Positions 33,900 to 44,014 of a stretch of DNA of 64,000 nt are shown here, piece by piece. Origin of the DNA: Salvia splendens. Its lineage: Eukaryota; Streptophyta; Magnoliopsida; Lamiales; Lamiaceae. Every line of letters starts with the position of its first letter. Within the stretch, counting starts at the first letter, position 1. The position numbers and the translations under genes were made by a program. The stretch covers positions 12,385,901 to 12,449,900 of the forward strand of contig NC_056042.1 of assembly GCF_004379255.2 (NCBI RefSeq), given 5' to 3'. The notes beneath the pieces are model-generated. The model was not told where the DNA came from, did not search any database, and was given only the letters and a program-made list of their open reading frames with translations.

Positions 33900-34114
33900 T
33901 TCCCTCCGTCTCCCAAAAATTAAGAGCTTTTGAAACGATACGGGGTTTAATGTAAAATTGGGAAAGTAATAGAGAGATAGACAGAAAGTGAGCTAGTAAA
34001 AAATGGGTGGTTCTACTTAATTAGAGAGAAAGAAGTTTCCTTATATAGAAAGTTTATATTTCAGAGAATGGACCAAAAAGGGAAAGTTTCTATTTTTCCA
34101 GGGGATGGAGGGAG
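33900..34114. mobile_element. Stowaway-like MITE
   Basis: Starts TTCCCTCCGTCTCCCAAAAA after TA and ends CAGGGGATGGAGGGAG; the right TA has become TG. Confidence 0.75.
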
Positions 34115-34311
34115 TGTGTATTACTCTTCATTCAATGAAAGTTACCACCCCCACCATCCTGAAAATATTTTGCTATTTTCGTCTTTCTTACCAAGTTCGC
34201 CATATTTCACTACTTATTTTGGCGGTGGATATTCTCACTTGCATTTTATTACTCTAGTATATAAAGTAGAATCCACATTTAACTAATTTTTTAATCTATT
34301 TTTCATTACAT

Positions 34312-35235
34312 CAGGGACGGACCTAGGCATGGGCCAAGCCGCCGCTCCAGCGGGGGCTTAGCCGGTGCCGGACCCAATACTGACCATGGCAGCTCCGGCG
34401 CTCTCTGCCTGTGCCGACGTGAAGAACCCAAAGGCCAAATGTGATTTTACGTTTTTTTACAGATAGAGTAGAAGAGGAGAGAGGGTAGAGGGAGAAGGGA
34501 ATGATTTACTTTACAGTTGTAATGTGGGGACCACTTTAATTTCTTCTTCTCTAGTGTGTTAATTGGATTTGGAAAAAAAATATCCATATAAATTTTGTGA
34601 TCTTGTCATTTGATTCAATATTATGCTTTTTTACTTGTTTTCCTATTTATATTTTAGGAAATTGCTTAGTTTATTGTAATAATGTACTTTTTGAATATCT
34701 TTGATTTTACTGTATTTCTCTATTAATATAAAAAGTAATTAATAGTAATTTAAATTATAAAATTTAATTAAATTTTAGTCAATCTACTAGGTCTAAAATT
34801 AAAATATGTAATATAATTTTTAAAATTTTTTCACTTGTAACTATTGTTTAAAATTAGAATATTAAATTATGATTTTTTTTATAATTTTTTTCACTTGTCT
34901 TATTGTGTACAAAATGCTCCATCGACTTAGGATGCTATTTAAAAAGATGCATTTTGACTAAAATTAATATTTTTTCTTCTCTTATTTTAATGAAATAACA
35001 TTGTTTTAAATATAACCAAAAGACAGACATATGTACAAGGAGAAGACATCATAGGAAAGTTAAAATTTCATAATTTAATATTTTGATTTAAAATGTTGTG
35101 TTATTATTTGACTAAACTTTGTGAAATAAGTAGGAAATGTAAGATTTACGAAAATATCATTTTTATGAAGTATTATTAGTATATATTTTTTAGAATTTTA
35201 GCCCTGGCTTATATAAATATTTAGTTCCGTCCCTG
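34312..35235. mobile_element. hAT-like non-autonomous element, 924 bp
   Basis: Begins CAGGGACGGACCTAGG and ends TTAGTTCCGTCCCTG, an inverted pair of hAT type (CAGGGACGGA). The interior is AT-rich and non-coding. Flanking 8-mers CATTACAT/GGCAGGAT do not match, so the target duplication is lost or the ends are slightly off. It ends 222 bp before the SWEET start codon. Confidence 0.7.
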
Positions 35236-35333
35236 GGCAGGATGAATGATTTTTTTATGGTACTATTTTCTACACATGTCATGCAACAAGGATGTCTTCT
35301 TCTTCGATATCCCCCACCTGACCCCTCTCTCTC

Positions 35334-35355
35334 TATATATATACATTATATAAGC
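35334..35355 (+). promoter_or_regulatory. TATA region of the SWEET gene
   Basis: TATATATATACATTATATAAG lies about 100-120 bases upstream of the ATG. A (GA)n tract at 35424-35448 follows in the likely 5' UTR. Confidence 0.55.
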
Positions 35356-35456
35356 ACAAGAAGCAGCTCGTCCCATATTCTGCATGAACTACCTACCATT
35401 ACATATCAGCATTCAGCATTCAGCAGAGAGAGAGAGAGAGAGAGAGATATCACCTC

Positions 35457-36813
35457 ATGGCTGTCTTCCACACCTGGAGCTTCATATTTGGTATCTTAGG
35501 TATCATATACATATTACTCCATGCATGACCTAATACCATCCATGTGAATTTTATTATACACATAACATATTCGGGTTGTGATTTGCAGGTAACATTATTT
35601 CAGTTATGGTGTACCTGGCTCCAATGTAAGTTCTACTACTACTAGTAGTATATGTTCTTGATGAATTGAAGTGAGTAAGAAAATAATGCAGGCCAACATT
35701 CATCCAAATCTACAAGGAAAAATCAACAATGGGATTTGACTCACTGCCTTATGCGGTCTCGCTCTTCTCATCCATGCTGTGGCTCTACTATGCATTGCTC
35801 AAGACTAATGTTGTGCTTCTCATCACCATCAATCTGTTCGGATGCCTTATTCAAACTGCCTACATCTTCACCTTCTTCACATATGCTTCCACAAAACCTA
35901 GGGTACCTACTACCTCCTCCTTCTACATCCCATCTATTTTTTTAACTTCATTATTAATTGTATTTCAGAATCACACTGCCAAGATTCTTGGGTTGATGAA
36001 TGTGGGGCTGCTCTGTGTCATATTTGCGGTGACATTCTTTGTATTCGAGGGGACGACTCGAGCACGAGTGGTTGGATGGATTTGTGTTGCAGTCTCCGTA
36101 TGTGTCTTCGCAGCTCCCTTGACCATCATCGTAAGCTTCACTGTATATATATGTCCATTTTCATATATACTATAAAATAGATGTCAGACATTTGTATGTC
36201 AACAAAATTTAATTGACATACACATGTTGACATCTATGACATTGACTTTTCATATAGTTAGCTGTCAACAAATGGTTAGCAACTGATCACATCCCTACTA
36301 ATGCTAATGCAGTTTCGAGTGGTCCGAACACGAAGCGTGGAATTCATGCCATTTCCTTTGTCATTTTTCTTGACACTCAGTGCAATTATGTGGTTCGCGT
36401 ACGGTTTGTTCCAAAAGGATTTGTGTGTGGCGGTGAGTCCTCATTCATACTATTAAGTATTAATGCTAATTGAAATTCCCTTCTCAACAACATTATACTT
36501 ATAAATATATATATATAATGATATGATGCAGCTTCCAAATGTAATGGGATTTTTGTTGGGGATGATACAAATGGTGGTGTATGGAATATTCCGGAACAAG
36601 CAATTGGAAATTAAAGCCTCTGCCACTTCTACTACTATTCCAATTACTACTCCTATCAGTAGTATTCCTATTGCAAGTAATGATCACAATCCAATTAGCA
36701 TAAAGGTGGTTGAGACCCCAGAGATTCAAGACACAGCTCTCCCTTGCTCAATGACTGCTGAGCCACCCCACCTCCACACACCTCTACCCATGCTTGTTTG
36801 CGCACCTACATAA
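35457..36813 (+). CDS. SWEET bidirectional sugar transporter
   Basis: Six exons: 35457-35499, 35589-35625, 35692-35902, 35969-36130, 36313-36432, 36532-36813, giving 284 aa with no frame problem. Known family role: facilitated sugar transport by seven membrane helices arranged as two triple-helix MtN3 repeats. Visible hallmarks are [39 protein letters not shown] and [14 protein letters not shown] in repeat 1, then [20 protein letters not shown] and [20 protein letters not shown] in repeat 2. The polar C-terminal tail is rich in Ser, Thr and Pro. The [12 protein letters not shown] start and the MPFPLS motif suggest the sucrose-type clade (SWEET9-15), but I cannot fix the member. It ends PMLVCAPT. 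Confidence 0.94.
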
Positions 36814-37445
36814 TTTATTCATATTTACTCCTTACATCTTGTGGTTCATGTTCATCCATCTATTTTCTCTACCTACTCATATAAATTAAACAACCTTCTT
36901 TCAATTATGTTTTATAGTGGTTCCAAAAATATAGCAATCCATCAACATGTTTATCAACTTCTATTAGTTCATATTTTTTTTATTAAGAAATGATGGTGTG
37001 TATTAAAATTATCTCCAAAAATTAATTATCAAAAAAGCACAAGTATAGCACAAACTCAAAATTGATAAAAATGATTTATATTTAAATGTAAAACTATAAA
37101 ATTAGGAGGCATTCTGTTTTATACATAAATTAATTTATTGATTTTTTTATTTAATATGCATAATAGTAATATTTTACTCCACTATTCAAGATATTTTATA
37201 ATTTTATACAATATATATTTCATTATATGTTATCATTCACTAAATTATGTTCCATCCGATCCTTGTTAATTGAGTCACTTTTTTTCGATACGGACAATAT
37301 GATGTAGGAAGATGGGAAGTCAAGTTGAAGGAAGTTGTAGGACCATAGTGAAGGAGGAGATGTCGCAATGTCGGGGCATTGAAATGAAACCATTGGATTA
37401 AGGTTAGAAAGAAAAAAAGTACTGTAGCTCCAAAGAATAGAACCT
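36814..37445. other. AT-rich spacer after the SWEET gene
   Basis: SWEET 3' flank and AT-rich DNA. From about 37250 on it reads on the minus strand as low-similarity intron or flank of the CPL3-like pseudogene. Confidence 0.5.
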
Positions 37446-37517
37446 CCAGAGTCCCATCTTCTGGTCTCTCATCATGATCAATCTCCAGCAGAGAGCCCGG
37501 AAAATATATATACCTGA
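37446..37517 (-). pseudogene. CPL3-like pseudogene, downstream exon fragment
   Basis: The minus strand reads IYFPGSLLEIDHDERPEDGT, matching the segment after the FCP1 phosphatase domain of CPL3-type proteins, minus a few residues (family: YFPCSRRQFGLPGPSLLEID). An acceptor-like CTCAG precedes it. The upstream part of the gene lies at 43109-46531, beyond the tandem retroelement. Confidence 0.75.
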
Positions 37518-37553
37518 GCAGAATGCACAAGATTTCAGTTTAAACTACGTAGT

Positions 37554-38235
37554 TGATGAATCCGCGAATTTCTGATGTTAGTGAATGCCGGTAGAGAATA
37601 AAGATCACGACACAAAGAATTTACGTGGTTCGATTTACTGAAGTAAATCTACGTCCACGGGAAGAAAAGAGGGCAGAGTTGTATTGCTTGATCTGTTTTC
37701 TACAGCTTACAAATACAAACTTGCTATTTGATATTTTATCTCTAGAGAGCGAGAGAGAGAGTCCCCTTAATCTATCTGATCTAAGTTCTATTTATACATT
37801 GAACTAAGATCGTGGCTTGCATCACCACTCATGATGGTTGTGGATGTCGTGGAGGTCATGCGATCCTGCATGGGCCCACTATCCTGCATGAGTTAATGAC
37901 TGCTTGACACCACTAAATAGATCGTGGGTGTAGTGGAGATCGTGGAGGTTCTGACATGAGTTGACTATCTCCCAGTTCGGTCAAATACTGAGACCGAACT
38001 GCTGAACTATTGCCGAGCAGCTTTTGCCGGTCTGAGAGTAGAGCTTGATTGGTCGGCTTTTACCGAGCTGTAGGCTGGGGCCGAACTCTTTGGTAATGCC
38101 GAACTGATTGGTTGGCTTTTACCGAGCTGTAGGCTGGGGCCGAACTCTTTGGTAATGCCGATCTGATACTCTTCCTTGGGCTTTGGGCTGATGGGCCGTC
38201 ACTGCTGTTGGGCTTGTTTAGTCCGTACTCCATCA
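37554..38235 (-). repeat. LTR copy 1, 682 bp
   Basis: It contains a minus-strand TATA box (TATAAATAGAAC, about 37785-37796) and an internal duplication (GAGCTGTAGGCTGGGGCCGA twice, near 38070 and 38129). Confidence 0.92.
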
Positions 38236-38323
38236 CTACCCCCCCCCGAAAAGCGAAGTGAATTACTTCGGCGAAGCGAGTCACTTCGGCATTCTGGATA
38301 AAGGTACGGGGTAAGTTGATGTT

Positions 38324-38862
38324 TGTCTTTGGTCTGATGAAATAAACATCTTTGACCGGACTCGTCTTTGGTCTGATGAAATAAACCTCTTTGACCGGAC
38401 TCGTCTTTGGTCTGATGAAATAAACATCTTTGACCGGACTCGTCTTTGGTCTGATGAAATAAACATCTTTGACCGGATTCGTCTTTGGTCTGATGAAATA
38501 AACATCTTTGACCGGACTCGTCTTTGGTCTGATGAAATAAACATCTTTGACCGGACTCGTCTTTGGTCTGATGAAATAAACATCTTTGACCGGACTCGTC
38601 TTTGGTCTGATGAAATAAACATCTTTGACCGGATTCGTCTTTGGTCTGATGAAATAAACATCTTTGACCGGACTCGTCTTTGGTCTGATGAAATAAACAT
38701 CTTTGACCGGACTCGTCTTTGGTCTGATGAAATAAACATCTTTGACCGGACTCGTCTTTGGTCTGATGAAATAAACATCTTTGACCGGACTCGTCTTTGG
38801 TCTGATGAAATAAACATCTTTGACCGGACTCGTCTTTGGTCTGATGAAATAAACATCTTTGG
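38324..38862 (-). repeat. 39-bp tandem repeat array, 14 units
   Basis: Unit: TCTTTGGTCTGATGAAATAA plus ACATCTTTGACCGGACTCG. Because 39 is divisible by three, the minus strand keeps one long open frame of repeats MFISSDQRRVRSK (complement 38281-38856, 191 codons). Variants with I for V, or a single K-to-R unit, mark individual copies. Confidence 0.95.
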
Positions 38863-39009
38863 CGAGTTTTATCGCTTGGATCGGACTTTCCCTTGTCCTA
38901 ATTCGGGGATCGGACTTTCCCTTGTCCTAATTCGGCGAGTTTTATCGCGTGGATCGGACTTTCCCTTGTCCTGATTCAGGCAAGTTTTATCGCGTGAATC
39001 GGACTTTTG

Positions 39010-39480
39010 TTGCAGTTCGTTTCAGACGACGTGCTTGATTCTTAAGCTGAATTGTGGTCTTGTATCCTCTTTACAAGCTTTGACTCACAATCGTTGGCTT
39101 ATTGCAGCTCGTTTCAGACGAACTGCTTGTTTAAGCTGAATTGTGGTCTTGTATCCTCTTTAGAAGCTTGGACTTCACAATCGTTGGCTTATTGCAGTTC
39201 GTTTCAGACGAAGTGCTTGTTAAGCTGAATTGTGGTCTTGTATCCTCCTTAGAAGCTTGGACTCACAATCGTTGGCTTATTGCTGTTCGTTTCAGACGAA
39301 GTGCTTGTTAAGCTGAATTGTGGTCTTGTATCCTCCTTAGAAGCTTGGACTCACAATCGTTGGCTTATTGCAGTTCGTTTCAGACGAACTGCTTGTTTAA
39401 GCTGAATTGTGGTCTTGTATCTTCTGTAGAAGCTTTGACTCACAATCGTTGGCTTGTTGCAGCTCGTTTCAGACGAACTG
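39010..39480. repeat. 88-bp-period tandem repeats, about 6 units
   Basis: Each unit has GTTCGTTTCAGACGAA, GCTGAATTGTGGTCTTGTAT and CACAATCGTTGGCTTATTGC. Units differ by small indels. Confidence 0.9.
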
Positions 39481-39899
39481 ACATCTCTTCGGTACGGAGG
39501 AGGAGATGGAGTTCTCCTGTGATTCCGGTACCGAGGAGGAGCAGGAACATGTCGGGGTTGAGGATTCTTTTTCCTGGAAGACACGGCACTACTGCGGTAG
39601 TGACTTTCATGTCTGGAGGAGGAAGGAGAATCCACCCTTTTCGTCTTCGGCTCTTGGCTCTTTTGCAGGAAGGCTAAGAACTCATCCTGCTTCTCAGCCA
39701 AGAACAGCTTGACAGCCTCATTCAAATCAGGCTGCTGGGAAGACTCGGTGTGTGGACCTTTTGAGCGGCTTGTTCCTTCTCCGTGAGGACTGGAAGTAGA
39801 TTTTTCACGAGGCTGCTTTCCAGGCCTATGGGCTGCTGGATTAGCTTCCTCATGGTTATCACGGACGGAGGCACGGGTGTTATGTGATCTGGTAAGCAT
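39351..39899 (-). CDS. Gag-like protein, internal copy 1, 182 aa
   Basis: Starts MLTRSHNTRASVRDNHEEAN shortly inside the primer-binding site, as expected for gag. It continues with a polar linker, DLNEAVKLFLAEKQDEFLAF (a helix found at the N terminus of plant gypsy gag) and an Arg/Ser-rich tail. No capsid core, zinc knuckle or pol follows; the remainder is tandem repeats. It may package with proteins from a full relative. It differs from copy 2 by few residues. Confidence 0.72.
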   Translation of the reverse strand: MLTRSHNTRASVRDNHEEANPAAHRPGKQPREKSTSSPHGEGTSRSKGPHTESSQQPDLNEAVKLFLAEKQDEFLAFLQKSQEPKTKRVDSPSSSRHESHYRSSAVSSRKKNPQPRHVPAPPRYRNHRRTPSPPPYRRDVSSSETSCNKPTIVSQSFYRRYKTTIQLKQAVRLKRTAISQRL

Positions 39900-39956
39900 T
39901 TTTTTGGTAGAAGAGGATCAAAAACTCGCTTTATCACAAATTTGGTTCTCTGTTTC

Positions 39957-39972
39957 CCACAGACGGCGCCAG
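39957..39972 (-). promoter_or_regulatory. Primer-binding site, internal copy 1
   Basis: On the minus strand TGGCGCCGTCTGTGGG follows the LTR after one or two bases. It is a common gypsy-type priming sequence. Confidence 0.8.
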
Positions 39973-40654
39973 TGATGAATCCGCGAATTTCTGATGTTAG
40001 TGAATGCCGGTAGAGAATAAAGATCACGACACAAAGAATTTACGTGGTTCGATTTACTGAAGTAAATCTACGTCCACGGGAAGAAAAGAGGGCAGAGTTG
40101 TATTGCTTGATCTGTTTTCTACAGCTTACAAATACAAACTTGCTATTTGATATTTTATCTCTAGAGAGCGAGAGAGAGAGTCCCCTTAATCTATCTGATC
40201 TAAGTTCTATTTATACATTGAACTAAGATCGTGGCTTGCATCACCACTCATGATGGTTGTGGATGTCGTGGAGGTCATGCGATCCTGCATGGGCCCACTA
40301 TCCTGCATGAGTTAATGACTGCTTGACACCACTAAATAGATCGTGGGTGTAGTGGAGATCGTGGAGGTTCTGACATGAGTTGACTATCTCCCAGTTCGGT
40401 CAAATACTGAGACCGAACTGCTGAACTATTGCCGAGCAGCTTTTGCCGGTCTGAGAGTAGAGCTTGATTGGTCGGCTTTTACCGAGCTGTAGGCTGGGGC
40501 CGAACTCTTTGGTAATGCCGAACTGATTGGTTGGCTTTTACCGAGCTGTAGGCTGGGGCCGAACTCTTTGGTAATGCCGATCTGATACTCTTCCTTGGGC
40601 TTTGGGCTGATGGGCCGTCACTGCTGTTGGGCTTGTTTAGTCCGTACTCCATCA
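39973..40654 (-). repeat. LTR copy 2 (shared middle LTR), 682 bp
   Basis: Same length as, and by eye identical to, copies 1 and 3. Confidence 0.93.
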
Positions 40655-40740
40655 CTACCCCCCCCGAAAAGCGAAGTGAATTACTTCGGCGAAGCGAGTC
40701 ACTTCGGCATTCTGGATAAAGGTACGGGGTAAGTTGATGT

Positions 40741-41319
40741 TTGTCTTTGGTCTGATGAAATAAACATCTTTGACCGGACTCGTCTTTGGTCTGATGAAAT
40801 AAACCTCTTTGACCGGACTCGTCTTTGGTCTGATGAAATAAACATCTTTGACCGGACTCGTCTTTGGTCTGATGAAATAAACATCTTTGACCGGATTCGT
40901 CTTTGGTCTGATGAAATAAACATCTTTGACCGGACTCGTCTTTGGTCTGATGAAATAAACATCTTTGACCGGACTCGTCTTTGGTCTGATGAAATAAACA
41001 TCTTTGACCGGACTCGTCTTTGGTCTGATGAAATAAACATCTTTGACCGGATTCGTCTTTGGTCTGATGAAATAAACATCTTTGACCGGACTCGTCTTTG
41101 GTCTGATGAAATAAACATCTTTGACCGGACTCGTCTTTGGTCTGATGAAATAAACATCTTTGACCGGACTCGTCTTTGGTCTGATGAAATAAACATCTTT
41201 GACCGGACTCGTCTTTGGTCTGATGAAATAAACATCTTTGACCGGACTCGTCTTTGGTCTGATGAAATAAACATCTTTGACCGGACTCGTCTTTGGTCTG
41301 ATGAAATAAACATCTTTGG
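40741..41319 (-). repeat. 39-bp tandem repeat array, 15 units
   Basis: Same unit as the 38324 array with one additional copy. The minus-strand frame is 204 codons (complement 40699-41313) instead of 191. The order of variant units is otherwise the same. Confidence 0.95.
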
Positions 41320-41466
41320 CGAGTTTTATCGCTTGGATCGGACTTTCCCTTGTCCTAATTCGGGGATCGGACTTTCCCTTGTCCTAATTCGGCGAGTTTT
41401 ATCGCGTGGATCGGACTTTCCCTTGTCCTGATTCAGGCAAGTTTTATCGCGTGAATCGGACTTTTG

Positions 41467-41937
41467 TTGCAGTTCGTTTCAGACGACGTGCTTGATTCTT
41501 AAGCTGAATTGTGGTCTTGTATCCTCTTTACAAGCTTTGACTCACAATCGTTGGCTTATTGCAGCTCGTTTCAGACGAACTGCTTGTTTAAGCTGAATTG
41601 TGGTCTTGTATCCTCTTTAGAAGCTTGGACTTCACAATCGTTGGCTTATTGCAGTTCGTTTCAGACGAAGTGCTTGTTAAGCTGAATTGTGGTCTTGTAT
41701 CCTCCTTAGAAGCTTGGACTCACAATCGTTGGCTTATTGCTGTTCGTTTCAGACGAAGTGCTTGTTAAGCTGAATTGTGGTCTTGTATCCTCCTTAGAAG
41801 CTTGGACTCACAATCGTTGGCTTATTGCAGTTCGTTTCAGACGAACTGCTTGTTTAAGCTGAATTGTGGTCTTGTATCTTCTGTAGAAGCTTTGACTCAC
41901 AATCGTTGGCTTGTTGCAGCTCGTTTCAGACGAACTG
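41467..41937. repeat. 88-bp-period tandem repeats, second copy
   Basis: Same arrangement as 39010-39480. Confidence 0.9.
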
Positions 41938-42353
41938 ACATCTCTTCGGTACGGAGGAGATGGAGTTCTCCTGTGGTTCCGGTACCGAGGAGGAGCAGGA
42001 ACATGTCGGGGTTGAGGATTCTTCTTTCCGGAAGACACGGCACTACTGCGGTAGTGACTTTCATGTCTGGAGGAGGAAGGAGAATCCACCCTTTTCGTCT
42101 TCGGCTCTTGGCTCTTTTGCAGGAAGGCTAAGAACTCATCCTGCTTCTCAGCCAAGAACAGCTTGACAGCCTCATTCAAATCAGGCTGCTGGGAAGACTC
42201 GGTGTGTGGACCTTTTGAGCGGCTTGTTCCTTCTCCGTGAGGACTGGAAGTAGATTTTTCACGAGGCTGCTTTCCAGGCCTATGGGCTGCTGGATTAGCT
42301 TCCTCATGGTTATCACGGACGGAGGCACGGGTGTTATGTGATCTGGTAAGCAT
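41808..42353 (-). CDS. Gag-like protein, internal copy 2, 181 aa
   Basis: Nearly the same as the 39351-39899 frame. It has one proline fewer (TPSPPYRRD against TPSPPPYRRD, a 3-bp indel) and AVSSGKKNP for AVSSRKKNP. Same position relative to the primer-binding site. Non-autonomous. Confidence 0.72.
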   Translation of the reverse strand: MLTRSHNTRASVRDNHEEANPAAHRPGKQPREKSTSSPHGEGTSRSKGPHTESSQQPDLNEAVKLFLAEKQDEFLAFLQKSQEPKTKRVDSPSSSRHESHYRSSAVSSGKKNPQPRHVPAPPRYRNHRRTPSPPYRRDVSSSETSCNKPTIVSQSFYRRYKTTIQLKQAVRLKRTAISQRL

Positions 42354-42409
42354 TTTTTTGGTAGAAGAGGATCAAAAACTCGCTTTATCACAAATTTGGT
42401 TCTCTGTTT

Positions 42410-42426
42410 CCCACAGACGGCGCCAG
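42410..42426 (-). promoter_or_regulatory. Primer-binding site, internal copy 2
   Basis: TGGCGCCGTCTGTGGG on the minus strand, adjoining the third LTR. This is the 5' end of the array in its own orientation. Confidence 0.8.
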
Positions 42427-43108
42427 TGATGAATCCGCGAATTTCTGATGTTAGTGAATGCCGGTAGAGAATAAAGATCACGACACAAAGAATTTACGTG
42501 GTTCGATTTACTGAAGTAAATCTACGTCCACGGGAAGAAAAGAGGGCAGAGTTGTATTGCTTGATCTGTTTTCTACAGCTTACAAATACAAACTTGCTAT
42601 TTGATATTTTATCTCTAGAGAGCGAGAGAGAGAGTCCCCTTAATCTATCTGATCTAAGTTCTATTTATACATTGAACTAAGATCGTGGCTTGCATCACCA
42701 CTCATGATGGTTGTGGATGTCGTGGAGGTCATGCGATCCTGCATGGGCCCACTATCCTGCATGAGTTAATGACTGCTTGACACCACTAAATAGATCGTGG
42801 GTGTAGTGGAGATCGTGGAGGTTCTGACATGAGTTGACTATCTCCCAGTTCGGTCAAATACTGAGACCGAACTGCTGAACTATTGCCGAGCAGCTTTTGC
42901 CGGTCTGAGAGTAGAGCTTGATTGGTCGGCTTTTACCGAGCTGTAGGCTGGGGCCGAACTCTTTGGTAATGCCGAACTGATTGGTTGGCTTTTACCGAGC
43001 TGTAGGCTGGGGCCGAACTCTTTGGTAATGCCGATCTGATACTCTTCCTTGGGCTTTGGGCTGATGGGCCGTCACTGCTGTTGGGCTTGTTTAGTCCGTA
43101 CTCCATCA
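42427..43108 (-). repeat. LTR copy 3, 682 bp
   Basis: This is the outer 5' LTR in the element's orientation. It ends CTCCATCA directly before GTAAT, the putative target duplication. Confidence 0.93.
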
Positions 43109-43455
43109 GTAATTAACAATCTAAGAATACCCAGGTAATCCATTACCGTTCCACAGCAATCATCAATAATTACGACCGCTGACTCCATGCCCAAAACACC
43201 CTCCAAATCCTTACTCTTGGGAACTCTATCATCACTGTCAAATGGTTCACCATCATCTCAGTGGCATATTATTTGTTTCCCATGGTGCACAGATGAAGTT
43301 CATAGAAAACCCATGGAAAATCCATAATAAACTTGGGAAGAAATAGAATTATTAAGTGATTTTTATTCTAATAAGAAGAACTCTTACCTTCTCCAACAAA
43401 TTCCATATATGGCGAAACCCAAACAGATGCCTTTGGGACTTTTCCCGATCTTGTT
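43109..43455 (-). pseudogene. CPL3-like pseudogene, middle part
   Basis: Minus strand: REKSQRHLFGFRHIWNLLEK up to a GT donor at about 43389, directly continuing the frame of the 46228-46531 part across the inserted element. After an intron come FYELHLCTMGNK, a TAA stop, YATEM, then (after an internal deletion of about 20 codons) FDSDDRVPKSKDLEGVLGME and SAVVIIDD. The family pattern is YELHLYTMGNKLYATEMAKV followed by the DD motif of FCP1 phosphatases. The stop and deletions show it is dead. Confidence 0.82.
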
Positions 43456-43805
43456 TGTTAAGGATAGTCTCCTTAACGTCGGATTAACTCCTCCGTGAGG
43501 TCGCGGGAATCGTTTGCCCGTCGATCGCACACGATAAGAATTAGGGTTCCTCCGTGAAGTCGCGGGAACCTTTGCCCGACGATCAACAACGACAAGAACT
43601 AGGGTTTGATATTGAAGAAGAAGAGAAAATTAACGTGAATAATATTCTATTTCATGAATGATTAATGAGAATAACAATAGGTCCTATTTATAATACTCTT
43701 ATGAATAACATAACTTGGTGAACAAGATAATAAAGATATGATAATATAATAATAGAGATATGAGATATATTTCCGAAGATATACTCCGAAGATATACTCG
43801 TATCA
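43456..43805 (-). repeat. LTR (3' in element orientation), 350 bp
   Basis: Contains a 13-bp duplication (GAAGATATACTCC) absent from its partner. Minus-strand TATAAATAGG acts as the TATA box. Confidence 0.92.
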
Positions 43806-44014
43806 ACTCCCCAACGGTTGAAATCCACCTTGTCCTCAAGGTGGAAACCACGAAGCAACGACGAGAGTTGATAGCCAAAAATTGTTGAGAGGCGTCTCCT
43901 CCTGGATCAAACGCACAACGAACAGCTGAACGTCTCCCGTCATCATCCAGATTCGCCAACGGATCGACTTTGAACTTGTTCCGGAACTCTGTCATCCCTT
44001 CCAAAATCACGATC

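Larger units (their letters stand above)
37554..43108 (-). mobile_element. Tandem gypsy-like LTR element: LTR-internal-LTR-internal-LTR
   Basis: Three 682-bp LTRs (37554-38235, 39973-40654, 42427-43108) start TGATGAATCC and end CTCCATCA. They alternate with two internal regions of 1737 and 1772 bp. The orientation is minus: the primer-binding site (TGGCGCCGTCTGTGGG on the minus strand) lies left of the second and third LTRs, and a G-rich polypurine tract lies right of the first and second. Only a gag-like frame is present, so the element is non-autonomous. The outer flanks GTAGT and GTAAT may be a 5-bp duplication with one change. The LTRs are indistinguishable by eye. It interrupts the CPL3-like pseudogene. 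Confidence 0.92.

Noticed and set aside
38324..38862. Regular 39-bp repeats resembling a CRISPR array
   Set aside because: Units are contiguous without variable spacers, and the DNA is a plant nuclear retroelement. It is an ordinary minisatellite inside the element.
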